A stretch of 64,000 bases of DNA. Source: Pelomyxa schiedti (Eukaryota; Evosea; Pelobiontida; Pelomyxidae). Positions 24,112 through 35,893 of the stretch are shown here, piece after piece. The position numbers were made by a program, and so were the translations under genes. The number at the start of each line of letters is the position of its first letter. Within the stretch, counting starts at the first letter, position 1. The notes under the pieces are model-generated. The model searched no databases. It worked only from the letters and a program-made list of their open reading frames with translations, and was not told the DNA's origin. The stretch spans positions 34,842-98,841 of the forward strand of contig JAHLWZ010000053.1 of the NCBI GenBank assembly GCA_020536535.1, read 5' to 3'.

Positions 24112-26912
24112 ATGAACAGCAGTACTACGCCCGGCGTCGGGCCTCAGCCAGGCCGGACGCAAATGACGCCTAATATGCCCCCTCAGTCGAGGCAGCAGCA
24201 GATGCAGCCCCAGCAGGGGTACCGACAGACACACCCGTATCACCAGCAGCCACAGCACCAGCTACAACAGCTACAACAGCAACCACAGCACGGCGTTAAC
24301 ACCAACAACGTTATGGCGTACCACAATCAGTACAACCAACACCATCCACAGCAGCAGATGCAACAACTGCAGGCTCCCCATAGACAGCAACAGCAACAGC
24401 AACAACCGGTTATTGTTGCCCACCAAGGTGCCCCGCAGCAGGTTGTACAGTACCACCAATTGCAGCACGGTGGTGCCCCGCACTATCACCATATGCCACA
24501 GGCCTCTGCCACAACACCCCCACTGCCCCAGCAAGCCGTTACGAGCACCCCGGCGCCAGCTCCTCCTTCTGCACCACTGCTGCCGCATCCGCGCAGTAAC
24601 AAATGGTGCCATTTCCCTCGTGAAATACTGGAGGCAGTGTATCAGAAAAGTGGAAACGTGAAGGAGGAGATTGCGCTCAGACGATCCACTTGTGCGTTCT
24701 TGCAAGAAGCCGGCATGGCTCTCAAATTGTGCCTATCCAACCAAATCACTTGTTCCTTATTGTGTTTTGTGCCTTTCTACTGTGACGCCTATGTACTGAC
24801 TTCTGACATACTTTTTAGCCCCCAAAACACAATAGCGACTGCAATAGTTTACTTCCATAGATTTTTTGCTCGGGTGTCAATACTCTCATATGATCGCTAT
24901 GTCAGTATAATAGTATATTTTTACATATTGAGCCATTGCAGAGTCTTGCGATAAGTGCTTTATTCCTTGCAGGAAAAGTGGAAGAGACAACAAGTAAACT
25001 TAAAGACGTGGTATGTTCCACATATAGGATGCTGCACAAGACAGATTTGAAAGTTAATAGCGCGGTATTTTGCCCCTTTTCCTTTTGGATACTAATTAAT
25101 ACTAAAAGGAATTTGTCGAGGAAAGAGACAAAATTCTCAGTACAGAACAGCTATTACTTCAACGGCTTGCCTTCGACCTCACTGTTGACCACCCTTATAA
25201 GACATTGATGAAGTACGTGAAAAAAATCAATGGTTTGACCCTGGCATATACCTTTTTATTCCTAATTGAGCTAGGAAATCGTCAGCTTGCACAAGTTGCC
25301 TGGAACTTCATAAATGACAGTTTACGTACAACTTTGTGCTTGCAATTCCCCTCACAGCACATTGCTACCGCTGCTCTATATTTAGCTTCACGAGTCCTTG
25401 GGATTGACCTATCTCATGGAAGAGAATTAACATCACTTTTTGATTGCCCCATTGAGCAGTTAGATGGTAAATAATATTCCCATTCGCCTGCTGATCCCTT
25501 TCAGATATATCCGAGCAAATCCTCGCCTTATACGATGAGTATCCAAATAAATCAAATGTAGACACATTCTACTTAATTAATTTCCTAAATACTGTTAGCA
25601 GGGAAGAATTAGTGGTTCACCACATACACCTCCCAAATCCCCAACACCACATGGGAAACCTGAACTTTCCCCATCCACGAATGATACCTCACACCACTCC
25701 AGCACACATTCACTAGCAACACCAGATGCCGGTTCCCCTATACCAACCCCTGCCAAGGTTTCACCAAATTCTGGTGATGCCCATGTAAACAGATCTCCAA
25801 CGCACCCATCGTCACTGCAGACCCAAACAATCAAGCAAGAACCAGCAACAATAATCAAGACAGAAGTCAAAACTGAACCTGTGACCTTGACAACAGATAG
25901 CATCATAAAGAAAGAACCGCCTAACATCAAGCAGGAATATGAACCCATCAAACAAGAGAATACCCTTATCAAACCAGAGCATACACATGCACCTTCGCTC
26001 ACTAATACTAACACTCTTACACTTCCTCAAATGCCTCTTGCTGAGTCGAAAGTGAAAGTTGAGACTCTTCAGCAGGGGAACCAATCGACAACCATTGCAC
26101 CACAAACAGACATGTATATGCAAAGTTCAGTACCTGCACACAGCCAGATACCAACACCATACGGAATCCCGCAACCTCCCCAAGGTGCTGCTGCACCTAA
26201 ACTCCCTCCTGTCCCCCCGTCAACCGCTCCACCCCCACCCCCGCCTCTACCCCCACTCCCTCTGGTCACAGCTCCTCGAGCCCCACCGACATCTCCTATG
26301 TCACCAGGTCCTTGTAACCTATCTGAGACTTCCTCCAGCAATCAAAATGACAAAATCACTTCAGGGACTTCCAGGCCTACTGAAGATGCAAGTGGGGCTG
26401 CCTCAAGCAGCTCGGCTTCACTTCCAGTGTCTAGCACTGCTAGTACAGGAGAAACCCAGGCCAGTGATGGGAAGGAAAGGCACCACAGCCACAGTCACGA
26501 GCGGGAACGCACTTCAAGAGACCGAGACTGCAGAGACCACAGAGACCACAGGTCTGACAAACGAGACTATGCTCACCGGGAGTACAGGGACCACAGATCA
26601 TATGGAGATTATAGGGATCACAGAGATCACAGAACTGACCGCTACCGAGAGAACCCAAGAGGCCGGGATGGATACAGAGACCGAGGGAGAGAGAAAGAGA
26701 ACTACGACAGGGACAGAGGCCGGGATAGAGACAAGGAACACGAGCACCACGAGAACAGGGACAAAAGCAAGTCCAGCTCTGTGGAACCCAGTTCAATCCC
26801 TGCACCCCCCACACCCCCTCCTCCAACAGTAGCCCCTCCTCCGCCATCAGAAACATCCACTACACCTGCAACCACCAAACAACCCGCAGACCACCGTTTC
26901 CACCCGTACTAA
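24112..26912 (+). CDS. Cyclin K/T-like transcription cyclin
   Basis: The ATG at 24112 opens a Gln/Pro-rich head with long Q runs. The first cyclin box follows: NKWCHFPREILEAVYQKSG, CAFLQEAGMALKL, then PQNTIATAIVYFHRFFARVS, SLAISALFLAGKVEETTSKL. The second fold has AFDLTVDHPYKTLMKYVKKI, AQVAWNFINDSLRTTLCLQF and IATAALYLASRVLGI. This is the pattern of cyclins K, T and L, which activate CDK9/CDK12-type kinases acting on RNA polymerase II. The tail contains a run of Psi-K-x-E sites (25826-26070), a proline-rich segment and an Arg/Asp/His-rich domain (26480-26760) like those of splicing-linked cyclins, ending in HRFHPY. The closest match is cyclin K or T; cyclin L is less likely given the strong HPY motif. 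Confidence 0.88.
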
Positions 26913-27681
26913 GAAGGAAAAATACAAACAAACAAAACCAACATGCCAATAAACCAACTGGTGCACATCAATCACTTGCAGCAAAGCAAACACCGCAACA
27001 AGGCGCTGCGCGTCAATTAAGAGCAAGGTCGAGAATTCCGGTTATTCTCCTTGCTTCTCTTGCGCAACAGCCTTTCTGTACCGGAATGCAAAGTTCTTCT
27101 CCGTATGAGCTTGAGGGATTCCAAAATGGAAGGTTCAATCCAGTTTTCGCCACCCAGTAAAAAAGAAAAAAAATACAATATCAAAAACCCACCCGAGAGG
27201 TGTGCATTGTTCAATCCAGACGAAAGTTAAAAACTTAAGCAAAATAAAAAAAAAATCAACACACCACAGCAACTCAGCTCAGGGTGTTGTGCCATTATTC
27301 AATCCGTTCCAACCGAACGAGGACCTTGTGCCATTCCCTCAGTCCTTTTTTTGGCCTCAGTCTTTGTGCATTGCAGCTAAGCTGTTTTGGTTGCTTCGTT
27401 TGAGGACAAGCCATCAACAACCCCCAGGCAAAAAAAATTAAAAGCCCTGACTAGCTCCTGGTGGCACGAAACTAAAAAAACCAAAAAACCCAACCTCCAA
27501 AAAAAAAAAAAACCGCTAGCAAAATTGCTTGACTGGATAGAAGTAGCCACTATAGTGGAAAAGCACCACAAAGAGCACACTACCAACCACCACCAGAAAC
27601 AGCACTCTATCCTGTCGACAGCATTATACTACTGTTGTGCATTGGTATTGGTCTGGGACATAGCCAAGAAAAACAGGGCTG
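26913..27681. other. A-rich intergenic region without a convincing gene
   Basis: This gap of about 770 bp between two plus-strand cyclin genes is rich in A runs (27244-27259, 27500-27513). A 65-codon minus ORF at 27017-27214 ends in a basic stretch (LESLKLIRRRTLHSGTERLL), but I found no splice partners or upstream exon for it. The region probably holds the 3' UTR of the first cyclin gene and the promoter and 5' UTR of the second. Confidence 0.45.
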
Positions 27682-28986
27682 ATGAATATGAACTACTATG
27701 GACCAGACGACTGGGTAACTTGGTTCCCTCGTGTTGCTTCCACTCGCTTGCAGGCCAGAGTACAACCACGCTGCCGGCACAGGCACTCTTCTACATCTGC
27801 TTCTGCTTCCGGGTCTTCTGGTAGCACTGCTACGGCTACGGCTACTGTCACTGCCGTTGCTACTGTAACAACCTCTAGTGGTGGAGGTGAACCTGCCAGC
27901 ATACCTACAAATTCCTCATCCGTTTGCGTTAGCAACACTGCAACAACTTCCACAACAACTTCCACACCTCCTCAGTCATGTACATCTGATCCACCAATCC
28001 CCACCTCCACCTCCACTTCCACCTCCCCTTCACGGAATGCATCATCACACTCCTCTCACCACTCAACATCTTCGCACACTTCATCACACTCATCAAGACA
28101 CCACTCACACCACCGGTCCACTCACGGCCCCTCGCATGGCCCATCACGGCCTGCAGATTTTGCTCGCCGTATGTTCGGGGATGATAAAGGCACCCCCAAT
28201 GTATCAGTAGAATGGTACTTGGGCCGCATTGTACAATACAGCGGTTGTACCTTCGCATCCATGGTTGCATCTGTGGTGCTGATAGAGCGCGCATTAGAAT
28301 CCAACCCAGATTTCCGGCTTACAAACGGAAATATACACCGCGTTGTCTTAGCGAGGTAACTCCCCTCATTTTTGTTTTCCGGACTTACTTTTTCTAGTGT
28401 ATTGATCAGCTCAAAGTTCTTTGAAGACCAATTCTTCCCCAATTCCTACTATGCACGAGTTGGTGGCGTAAGCGAAATCGAAATGAACGAACTCGAACTG
28501 GCCTTTTTAGCTCTAGTCCGGTTCGACCTGTACATCACTGAAGCCCAATACGGCCTCTATGAGCGAGAGCTCAACAATCCCATCGACTTAAGTGGCTGCA
28601 CCCCAGCCACAAACAGCAACACGAGCCCACCATCATCCCCCTCGACTCCCCCTGCATCATCAACCAACAACACAAGCACAAGCACCAACACCAACACAAA
28701 CAGCAACAACACAAACAACAGTAACAATAACAATAACAACACCAACAACACCACCAACAACAGCAATGACAATGATCATCACCAATCATCACATTCCACC
28801 AGCACAGACACCAACATGAGCGTAAGTGCTGTTGGTGTTACCAGAAATGCGGCCACGTGTGGTGACACATGTGTTCGCCTTGTGCGGATGGAACGCATAT
28901 TCTCACCAACTCAGTCACCCGAGTCATCACACTCATCATTGGCCGTGGTGGAAGGGTCACAGCCTGTATTAACTTATCTGTGTTAA
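27682..28986 (+). CDS. PHO80/cyclin P-U type cyclin
   Basis: The ATG at 27682 is followed by a Ser/Thr/His-rich head and then a compact cyclin box: VSVEWYLGRIVQYSGCTFAS, MVASVVLIERALESNPDFRL and NGNIHRVVLA. This is spliced over one intron of about 40 nt to SVLISSKFFEDQFFPNSYYA, RVGGVSEIEMNELELAFLAL and VRFDLYITEAQYGLYEREL. The N-x-H-R, SKFFED and YYARVGG motifs are diagnostic for PHO80/PCL and plant CYCU cyclins, which partner with PHO85-like CDKs. The tail is an Asn/Thr/Ser low-complexity run (28610-28790) ending at 28986. The first codon is not certain, because the head is poorly constrained. Confidence 0.9.
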
Positions 28987-29236
28987 ATAAAACCTTTTTT
29001 TTCGAAATAGCTCCCTTTTCACTTTTTAAAAAAGGAAACCCTTAGTTTCGGCCGAGGTCAATAGCTCTTGTCCCTTCAGTGAATGTTCTCTGCAAGAGAT
29101 TGTTCCAGAATAAAGAATTCTCGTTGAAAAGTGCTTCTGCTACAAATACATCAAATGCCCGGCACTACTTCAACGGGCGAAAAAAGGAGTCACTACACAA
29201 TCAAAAAAAAGAAAAAACTCAGAGATCTTCGGAGGG

Positions 29237-31607
29237 ATGCAAGTATCTACGGCTGCTCTTGTTGGCGTTACTGCCGGCGTGAGGTGTTTTGCTTCGTTTG
29301 CTGGATCTTGTGGTGTTGCTGTTGCACGACGCGGAATCTCTACCGTACGACCTGAAGATCTTTCGCGCAAATTGGACAGCTGGACTCCACACACTGAACT
29401 CAAGCAGTGGGTTAACAAGGCTGCTGTACGTTTTCTCTCCCTCACGTTTCCTTTTTTTTCCGCCAGCTTACTTTTTACCAAGAAACTGTGCCAACCTGAT
29501 AACGTCTTATTGTGCGATGGAAGCCAGGAGGAGTACGATGAGTTGTGCCAACAAATGGTGTCCTCTGGATCGTTTGTTCGTTTGTCCCAGTCTAAGAGGC
29601 CCAACTGCTTCTTGGCAAGGAGCGACCCACAAGATGTGGCACGTGTTGAAGACAGGACATTCATTTCATCAAAGGATGAAGATGATGCTGGCCCAACCAA
29701 TAACTGGGTCGATCCCACCGAGATGAAAAAGGTGATGGACTCACATTTTGAGGGTTCTATGAGAGGCAGGACCATGTACGTTATCCCTTTCTGCATGGGA
29801 CCATTGGGGTCTTATGTATGCTATTCTTCCTTTAAAAAAGAAAAACAAACGACGCACACCTAACCCGCCTTCCTTGGCGTCTCGTTGCTTTTAGATCTCT
29901 CACAATGGTGTGGAAATCACGGACTCTCCTTACGTTGTAGCCAATATGAGGATTATGACAAGAATGGGCAAACCTGTTCTTGGACAGCTGGGTTCATCGA
30001 AGCCGTATGCAGATGGTCCATCTCCATCTCCATTGGACTTATACATTACAGATTCGTACCATGCATGCATTCTGTTGGTATGCCTCTTACTGGTGGCAAA
30101 AAAGATGTGCCGTGGCCGTGTGATGCCAACAACAAATACATCGTCCATTACCCTGAGAGTCACGCGATTTATTCCTATGGGTAATTTATACAGCTTCTTT
30201 TCCGTATGTAACAAGTAAATAGGTCAGGCTATGGTGGTAATGCTCTTCTTGGCAAGAAATGTTTTGCATTGAGGATTGCCTCTGTTCTTGCCCGCGAAGA
30301 AGGGTGGTTGGCTGAACACATGCTTATCCTTGGACTTACAAACCCTGCCGGCAAGAAGATTTACGTTGCTGCAGCGTTCCCTTCAATGTGTGGTAAGACC
30401 AATCTTGCAATGTTAGAGGCGTCACTCCCTGGATGGAAGGCAAGTACTGTCTCCTGACCAAGTTGTTTGTCTCATATTGGGAACAAGGTACAAACAGTTG
30501 GGGATGACATTGCTTGGATGAAATTCGGTCCCGATGGCCGCTTATACGCCGTCAACCCGGAGTCTGGCTTCTTTGGTGTTGCTCCTGGGACAAGCATGCA
30601 ATCAAACCCGAATGCCATGCGCATTGTGGATAAAAATACAATATTCACTAATGTAGCCCTCACGGAGAAGAAAGACGTTTGGTGGGAAGGTGTGTCGTCC
30701 TTTGGGTTTTATTGTAGACTCACCTGAGTAGATATGACCAAGGAACCACCATCGGGTGAGATAGAAACTTGGGACCGCAAGGGTCTTGACAAAAAATTAT
30801 GGAAGGATAAAAAGCAACTTGCGGCACACAAGAATGGCAGATTCACTGCACCACTTTCCCAATGCCCATGCATTGACCCTGCATGGCAGGACCCAAGGGG
30901 TGTGCCTATCAGTGCCATTTTATTTGGTGGCCGAAGGGAATCCCTTGTACCCCTTGTTTATCAGGCACGTGTCTCCTTGGGTTGTCTCCTTTCTTAACCT
31001 TCCTGCAGTCCTTTGATTGGGAGCACGGTACTTTCCTTGGCACAGCTGTTTCCTCTGAGGAGACTGCAGCAGCCCAAGGCAATACAGGTGGAGTGCGCCA
31101 CGATCCGTTTGCCATGCTCCCATTCTGCGGGTAACCCGAAACAATGCCCCTTTTTTTTTTTACTCACCGAATCATAGGTACAACATGGCCGACTACTTCC
31201 AGCACTGGTTGGAGATAGGACGCAAGGCTCCCAACAAAAAATTGTTACCCAAGATTTTCAATGTGAACTGGTTCCGCCGAGACGCTGACAAATCCTGGAT
31301 GTGGCCAGGCTATGGTGAAAACCTGCGTGTATTGAAGTGGGTGTTTGAGCGCGCAACTGAGCCAGCCAATGAAGCCAACGCAGTCCGCTCACCAATTGGA
31401 TGGGTTCCAGCACCAGGATCCCTCGACATCTCTGGCATGGAAAAGAAACCTAACATGAAGGCACTTCTTGCCATTGACAAGAAGGGCTGGAAGAAGGAAG
31501 CCGATGGCTTGGCACAATTCTACCACACCAAGTTCGGCTCACGCTTACCCGGCGGTATCCGCTCACAACTCCAAGGACTCAAGCAGAGACTCCAGTCAGA
31601 CGAGTAA
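29237..31607 (+). CDS. PCK: Phosphoenolpyruvate carboxykinase (GTP)
   Basis: The ATG at 29237 opens a head rich in Ala, Val and Arg ([20 protein letters not shown]) that could be an organelle-targeting peptide. Next come [18 protein letters not shown] and [16 protein letters not shown], typical of the GTP enzyme. Later exons give [15 protein letters not shown], the kinase loop [70 protein letters not shown] and [12 protein letters not shown]. The stop is at 31605-31607. About seven short introns interrupt it. The enzyme interconverts oxaloacetate and GTP with phosphoenolpyruvate, CO2 and GDP. The usual Ala of FPSACGKTN is Met here, a mild change next to the P-loop. Confidence 0.97.
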
Positions 31608-31716
31608 AGCCAACACCCTGTACACCCACCTTCTGTCTTTCTTCCTAAGAGAACGAAAAAGAAACACCCTGAATTAATTGAACTGACCCTCAACCAAATT
31701 TAATTACATTTTTGTA

Positions 31717-33078
31717 TTAACAACGAAAATTGGTATCCCCAATTTGAAATGAAAATGTATCGGGGCATTGTATTGTCATAAGGAGCACACCAGACAAGGG
31801 TTCAATTACGTGAAGAAGGAACTCGTGCGATGAGTCTGGACAAAGGACCAGCTGAAACAATAGCCCTCGGTATGAGTGGAAAGCGGCAAAATCACGGGTT
31901 CCAAGTACCACAACCTTCAACGGGAGTGCCTGAAATTCATCTGTGCAGTCCCATACTTCCCAGGAATAGCATGAGGAAAGGTCGTGTGAATTTGTGATGC
32001 AGAACTGGGAGCCATTAAGTTGGCTGATTTTCATGTTTTCACCGTACTTGAGGGAGCGCATTTCCCCGTTGGATTTAACTTGGATAATAGCTTTGTTGCA
32101 CTCATCATACGCGTAATGCAGACCCTTGACTGGGAACTTTGTCGTTATGAACTGGGGAGATTTGATATAGACCAACACAATGAAAACAGGCTCTCCGCGT
32201 ATCATGAAAAACAGTACCGAAATAGCAACGCAATTCTGCAACTGCGGTGCCACAAGGTTGCACACTGTGGAGCTAGCAGTTACGAGGCTGTTTCCAGTAC
32301 AAGAACGCGGCAGGTCTACAACACACAATTCCAGCCGGGACCCAAGAACCTTAGGGCCGCGCAGTACCGCGACGGCGTCGTCCACCCATTCACTAGCACT
32401 CAAAATATTGCCTCCCATAATCGACAAATGAGCCCGCCTCGCCCCCGCGCCGTCGTCCTCCCGAGCGTCCACGACGAACACCTCGGGCAAGTGCCAGCAC
32501 AGCCACCACCACCGCCGCCGTTTGGCCCCGCCTCCGCCCCGCGCCCCCACGACGGCGCCGTGGGGCCTGTCGCCGTCGTACCACTGCCTCCGCGTCAGCA
32601 GGTGCCTCTCGTGCCCGGTGGCCACGTCCTGCACGTAGGCGGCGACGCTGTGGTCGCTGCCGCCGGGCCGCGTCGCGACCCTGGTGCGCTCGTCCACCCA
32701 CAGGTCCTCGCCGCTGGCGTGGGCCGCCGCCTGCAGCGCCTGCGGGCCCAGGCACCCGCCCAGGAGGAAGGAGAACGGGAGGCCCCAGGAGGTCGCGCCC
32801 GGGCTCCCGTCCCAGCCGCAGGGCCGCACCACCGGGGGCCGGCGGCTGCCCTGCAGCGACCACAGGCGGCGCCAGGCGTGGCGCAGGAGCAGCGCGCCGC
32901 CGCCCTGGCCCCCGAGGCAGCGGGCGGGGCTGAGCAGGCCGCAGCGTGGGTGAGACGACACCAGGAGGGCCAAGACCTGCTCCCGCGCGCACAGGGACAC
33001 CCTACAGCACGACGCCGCCGTGCCGCCCTTGTCCATTGTAACGGCGTCGAAGCAGATTGGATCTGGACGAGATCCCAT
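31717..33078 (-). CDS. Hypothetical intronless protein with GC-rich 5' half
   Basis: A single uninterrupted frame of 453 codons runs from the ATG at 33078 to a stop at 31717. The first half is GC-rich and encodes REQVLALLVSSHPRCGLLSP, ARCLGGQGGGALLLRHAWRR and a Trp-rich stretch. The second half has ordinary base composition and reads like folded beta strands (KAIIQVKSNGEMRSLKYGEN, SQFCITNSHDLSSCYSWEVW). I do not recognise a known domain. Its 'REQVLALL...RCGLLSPARCLGG' opening resembles a repeated hypothetical-protein style I recall from archamoebae, which is weak memory-based evidence. A long plus-strand ORF over the same GC-rich half is probably a shadow. Confidence 0.6.
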   Translation of the reverse strand: MGSRPDPICFDAVTMDKGGTAASCCRVSLCAREQVLALLVSSHPRCGLLSPARCLGGQGGGALLLRHAWRRLWSLQGSRRPPVVRPCGWDGSPGATSWGLPFSFLLGGCLGPQALQAAAHASGEDLWVDERTRVATRPGGSDHSVAAYVQDVATGHERHLLTRRQWYDGDRPHGAVVGARGGGGAKRRRWWWLCWHLPEVFVVDAREDDGAGARRAHLSIMGGNILSASEWVDDAVAVLRGPKVLGSRLELCVVDLPRSCTGNSLVTASSTVCNLVAPQLQNCVAISVLFFMIRGEPVFIVLVYIKSPQFITTKFPVKGLHYAYDECNKAIIQVKSNGEMRSLKYGENMKISQLNGSQFCITNSHDLSSCYSWEVWDCTDEFQALPLKVVVLGTRDFAAFHSYRGLLFQLVLCPDSSHEFLLHVIEPLSGVLLMTIQCPDTFSFQIGDTNFRC

Positions 33079-33169
33079 CGTTCCAAGGGGACTGGATCAT
33101 CCATTTTCGATTCCGCGTCCCAGATTCACTTTGGTTCGGAGAAAAACCTGTTTTCACGAAACTCTGAGG

Positions 33170-35867
33170 ATGGCAGCCACAACCACGAGAACGACGAGTG
33201 CTGCGGCGTCAGTGGGCCTCAAGCCATCGTCCTCGATGTCTGACATCCTCCCTCGGGGTCTATTGGAAATAAAACGTAGTTTTTTTTTTTCCTTTCTCCC
33301 CTCGCTGGTGTCGCTCCTACTTGTTTAAATAACAACTCGTTTTCATGCAGTCGTTGAGGGCCGAGGACTTATGGTGGGAGATCTTACTGGTTCGGTGTGT
33401 AGTGTTCGACCCACGCTCTTTTTGTACTATTGCTGACTTGTTTAGTCGGACCCGTACTGCATCATCAAATTCGCGGGGAAACAGTGCCGTTCAAACACTA
33501 TAATGACTACATTGAATCCAAGATGGGAAGAAACCTTCCACTTGTATATCTTCTTTTTTAACGTTGTTAGTTTCTAAAACAAGACAAAGTGTGGTCCCTA
33601 TAGGTGCGAACAGACCAACAGTTTTGTTTGAGGTCTGGGATTGGGATAAAATCTCGTCCTCTGATTTCCTTGGAAAGGCCGAGCGCTCTATAGCGTATGA
33701 TCTTGCGCTCTATATATACATTTTCTCACTATGTAAGTGACCTGCAGCCTAACACGCCTGTTGACCAGTGGATAACGTTAACTGAACCAAAACCTAGAAA
33801 GGTTCCTCTCCCTTGCCTCCCCCACCATTTTAAGCGAATATAGAGTGGAGTGGCAGGACAAATCCATGTCATCATGACTTATCAGGATAAAAAGAGTACA
33901 ATCCCTCTCAAAGGTGAAGACAATAATGTTTTTAAAAAGGCGTTTTTGAGAACTTCTGGAGAGAGATATGCAAAATATACGATATTGATGGGAATGGCAC
34001 AATAGAACCTGAAGAATTTAATGGCCTGGTGGGAGCTATTAACTCACCAATCTCCTCAGCTGACCTGGAAGCCCTTGTATTTCATTCCTCTTCAACAATT
34101 GAGCATTAAACTTCCAAGTTCCATGAACTTGATACAGATAACAGTGGTTCCCTTACCTGGCAAGAGTTTTGTGCATGGATCCTCTCTGGTTTTTTTTTTA
34201 AGCTAAGTTTAAAGTCCCTCACAAGAGATAGACCCCCTCAATGAGATTAAGCTTCTTCCCTATCCCCAATTCATCTGGGAGATGATGGCACTATCTACCA
34301 ATCACCAAACTCTAGCCGACGCAGGTTTTCCTTCAAAATTTTAGGTCAATAAACATTTTACCTGGGCAGTTAACATCTTTGGCAAGACTGCAAGTACAAC
34401 TACAACTACAACTACAACTGCACGAACTGAGCCACATGACCAAACTTTGAGCTCGAATACAATTTATGTGAAAGAGCGAATTGTATGTTTTTGAACCAGT
34501 TTTTAGAAGTTCACCTTGCCAAGACTGGTCAAATCCGTGAGGAAAAAATTCCCCCATACATCAAGGCATCAATGCGAATGAGTATTTTTTCACCCTTTTT
34601 TTTCCCCTTTTTAAATCCTTTACTCAGTGTACTCCAGTTGGGGAGGAAAGCGAGGTAGCACCCTTAACCTACTAAGTTGAAAACTCATTTTCCCAAGCTG
34701 TGAACAATGATAGAGTACGCGCTATTCTGAAGCACCTCTCAGTTAAGCAAGGGGAATCTTATTCCAACCCAAAAAGTGCAAAAGAAATTATGCCCTTCAT
34801 AGCATATCACAACTTGAGTATTGAAGAAATGCAGGGTACAAGCCTGTGGCCAGTAAATTTCATAACTATCTTTCAAAAGATTCCCCCGAGTCGTTCAAAA
34901 CGTTCAACGAATTTTTTTACCGCAAACTTAAAGATGGACAGAGGCCCATCGACGAACCTCACAACCCTGTATTTACCTACTTGTTATCTCTTCATTCTTA
35001 TAATTCGCAGGCGGTTGCTGTTTCTCCCGCTGATTGCCGGTTAAGTGCTTATCAGACAATAGATGAAGCTACCAGGATATGGATCAAAGGTGAGAGCATA
35101 GTCTCCCAGTCCAACTTACAATATTTAGGAGTTGGTTTTAATCTCCAATCACTCCTTGGCAGTCCGGAACTTGCTGAACAATTTTCTGGGGGTTCCATTG
35201 TTATTGCGAGACTTTCACCACAGGACTATCATGTAGTCCTTCGATGTACCAACACAACTCAACAAACATGCAGAGATTCCATTCTTGTGTGACAGGTCGC
35301 CTGGGCCCTCAGACAAATATTGACGGCACCTATTATACGGTAACACCTTAGTGTTGATTGATTTCCAACTAACCCCAACTGTCTCCTGTCAGGTAAATCC
35401 TGTAGCAATTAAGGAGAGAATTCCAGTTTTCCAAGAAAATAAGCGTTGTGTTATGCCTATTTTGACCCAGAATTTTGGGAAGGTAAAAGTTGTCGCATTC
35501 CAGTAAATTTAATAACCATTCAATTATAGGTTATGTGGATTTCCGTCGGGGCCACAATGGTGGGCACCATATGCTGGACAAAGCACCCAGGTGACGAAGT
35601 TGTCAAGTAGGCGCACTCTTTTCCGTTCCTACGTACGGTTCTTAAACACTGCGTTAGGGGACAGGAGCTCGGCTACTTTGCCTTTGGAGGTTCTACAGTT
35701 TTACTTCTATTCCAGAGAGGAACAATCACTCTTGATCCCGATCTTTTGGCCAATTCCTATGCCGCTTCCCCAATAGAGGTACACGTCTTTTCTTTTCAGT
35801 TTTCCCTAAACACCAAAAAAAGACCTACGTTCATGTGGGGAACCGCATCGGTGTAGCCAGCAGCTAA
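33170..35867 (+). CDS. PSD2: Phosphatidylserine decarboxylase with C2 and EF-hand domains
   Basis: Starting at 33170 (MAATTTRTTSAAASV), a C2 domain follows: VEGRGLMVGDLTGSSDPYCI, IMTTLNPRWEETFHLY and VLFEVWDWDKISSSDFLGKA. Two EF-hand loops come next (DIDGNGTIEPEE and DTDNSGSLTWQE) and then a Thr-rich linker encoded by an ACAACT repeat near 34388-34417. The decarboxylase domain has KFHNYLSKDSPESFKTFNEF, FYRKLKDGQRPID, VGATMVGTICWTKHPGDEVV and the self-cleavage site FGGST, where Ser becomes the pyruvoyl group. The last exon gives TYVHVGNRIGVASS and the stop at 35865-35867. The order matches fungal Psd2 and plant PSD2/3, endomembrane enzymes making phosphatidylethanolamine. Its 3' end is 26 bp from the convergent hydrolase gene. 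Confidence 0.93.
34388..34417 (+). repeat. Short ACAACT/TACAAC hexamer repeat
   Basis: About four copies of a TACAAC-type hexamer lie inside the phosphatidylserine decarboxylase gene. In the coding frame they give a run of Thr residues between the EF-hand region and the catalytic domain. Confidence 0.8.
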
Positions 35868-35893
35868 ATAAAAAAAAAACTTTATCCCTTCTC

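Noticed and set aside
24271-24705. Leu-rich minus ORF over the cyclin K/T head
   Set aside because: It is an antisense shadow of the CAG/CAA glutamine codons; the plus strand carries an unambiguous cyclin box.
27387-27824. 145-codon Lys-rich plus ORF upstream of the PHO80-type cyclin
   Set aside because: It is driven by A-rich untranslated sequence and overlaps the cyclin gene in another frame; no domain was seen.
28557-28792. Minus ORFs with poly-Leu or poly-Cys runs
   Set aside because: They are antisense readings of the Asn/Thr-rich tail of the PHO80-type cyclin, not membrane proteins.
29079-29282. 67-codon plus ORF before PEPCK
   Set aside because: It is Lys-rich, overlaps the PEPCK start in another frame and has no recognisable feature; treated as 5' UTR.
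32020-33243. A 407-codon plus-strand ORF over the GC-rich region
   Set aside because: It overlaps the complete 453-codon minus ORF and the true start exon of the decarboxylase gene. Its Ala/Arg/Pro composition is what antisense reading of a GC-rich gene produces.
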